DNA of 64,000 bases from Bacteroidia bacterium (GTDB taxonomy: Bacteria > Bacteroidota > Bacteroidia > B-17B0 > Aurantibacillaceae). Position 1 is the first letter of the stretch. Each line of letters begins with the position of its first letter. Where the stretch lies: assembly GCA_016787895.1 (NCBI GenBank), contig JAEUTN010000005.1:1-64000 (forward strand), given 5' to 3'. The position numbers and the translations under genes were made by a program. The notes under the pieces were generated by a model. That model was not told the DNA's origin. It saw only the letters and a program-made list of their open reading frames with translations, and did no database searches. Positions 63,471 to 64,000 of the stretch are shown piece by piece.

Positions 63471-64000
63471 ATGAAGGTTTGGAGCAGAATATTAATCGGA
63501 TGTGTGTTTGCACTTTGCAATTACAGTTCCTTTTCTCAATCCAAAAAAGTTTGGATAGAAATGGCCGACGATGCATATGCTAAAAGAGATTACGCCGCCG
63601 CAGCGGTGTATTATTCCAAGGTGCTCGACGATACAACGGTGTTGCGTTCCTACGTAATTCCTTACGAACCTCAGCTGGTGAATTTAAAAATGAAGTCCCT
63701 TTTTGAGGTGCCTGAGTTACAGGTCACTAAAAGAAAAGACAGCACCAATCAGGTAAAGGAAAGTTTGGATAATTCCAGCAAATACGATTTTATCCTTTAC
63801 CGTTTGGCACAAAGTTATCGTCTCAATTACGATTATCCTCACGCTGCCGAACAGTTTAAAATATGTGTGGAGCGTGGCGTGTATCCCGATGCAGGCTATT
63901 ATTACGGTTTATCCTTAATGAACGTAAGAAAATACGATGAGGCCATGAAAGCCTTTGACGACTTTGTAACCGCTAAAAAAGGAAACGACTCTTTGGTAAG
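63471..64000 (+). CDS. TPR-containing secreted protein, probably PorE/OmpA type (partial)
   Basis: This frame opens at ATG 63471 and runs off the right edge after 176 codons. It has a signal peptide (ending SSFSQ) and TPR-like helical pairs (AMADDAYAKRDYAAAAVYY type, LAQSYRLNYDYPHAAEQFK, AGYYYGLSLMNVRKYDEAM). In Bacteroidota a gene right after PorP/SprF often encodes PorE: TPR, beta-propeller and OmpA domains that anchor the T9SS to peptidoglycan. Only the TPR part is visible, so this is inference from order. Confidence 0.75.
   Translation, partial: MKVWSRILIGCVFALCNYSSFSQSKKVWIEMADDAYAKRDYAAAAVYYSKVLDDTTVLRSYVIPYEPQLVNLKMKSLFEVPELQVTKRKDSTNQVKESLDNSSKYDFILYRLAQSYRLNYDYPHAAEQFKICVERGVYPDAGYYYGLSLMNVRKYDEAMKAFDDFVTAKKGNDSLV

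Noticed and set aside
1..64000. CRISPR array, tRNA or rRNA genes
   Set aside because: No regularly spaced short repeats and no cloverleaf or rRNA-like sequence were noticed in the spacers; a tRNAscan or barrnap run could still find something missed by eye.

Overview
The window looks like chromosomal DNA of a free-living member of the phylum Bacteroidota, of a Flavobacteriales/Sphingobacteriales-like type; I cannot place it more precisely. The evidence is three PorP/SprF-family genes of the type IX secretion system (T9SS), three large secreted proteins with the gliding-motility-associated C-terminal sorting domain, GLPGLI/DUF4412-like and head-GIN (DUF2807) proteins, a SusC-like TonB-dependent receptor fold, and promoter -7 boxes of the Bacteroidota form TAnnTTTG. 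There is no rRNA, tRNA, CRISPR array, transposase or integrase that I can recognise.

Layout. 1-3781: end of uvrB, a repeat-filled spacer, a GNAT acetyltransferase, smpB with a coupled lipoprotein, and a divergent PurF-family protein. 3933-10057: a lamin-tail/CotH-like T9SS substrate, its PorP/SprF partner, a DUF4340 membrane protein and dnaN. 10067-14949: an HsdR_N nuclease-fold protein, a structured GC-rich element, AMP nucleosidase, meaB, a DUF2795 protein and fused ftcD. 15058-18882: an A+T-richer stretch with an NfeD-like protein, flotillin, a CPBP membrane protease and a lipoprotein, probably acquired separately. 18923-24824: pirin and DoxX genes divergent from an HxlR regulator with a palindromic operator candidate; a small STAS-like protein; a coupled SRPBCC-TspO-SDR operon; yicC and an EamA transporter. 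24873-30221: a metal-receptor-like protein coupled to NhaD, and the convergent operon exbB-exbD-tonB-folC. 30356-40735: a lytic transglycosylase with LysM repeats, a TonB-dependent receptor, a DUF6268 barrel, a saccharopine-dehydrogenase-like enzyme, small secreted proteins and lipoproteins, and a cyclophilin. 40879-45211: a MacB-type ABC efflux operon with an HlyD adaptor. 45232-50891: lon, then the overlapping mazG-PAP2-GT39 genes. 50968-53877: a PagL-like lipid A deacylase, a head-GIN lipoprotein and a DUF58 protein. 53991-64000: a tightly coupled array of two giant IgGFc-binding/PKD adhesin-like proteins, each followed by its own PorP/SprF, and then the start of a TPR protein that probably belongs to the PorE/OmpA class.

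The dominant theme is cell-surface biology. Three substrate-PorP modules supply T9SS-exported surface proteins. Around them sit envelope enzymes (lytic transglycosylase, PagL, PAP2, GT39), TonB energisation and outer-membrane barrels. The housekeeping genes (uvrB, smpB, dnaN, ftcD, folC, lon, mazG) mark this as core chromosome. Several genes have a -7 box ending only 3 to 6 bases before the start codon, which suggests leaderless mRNAs.
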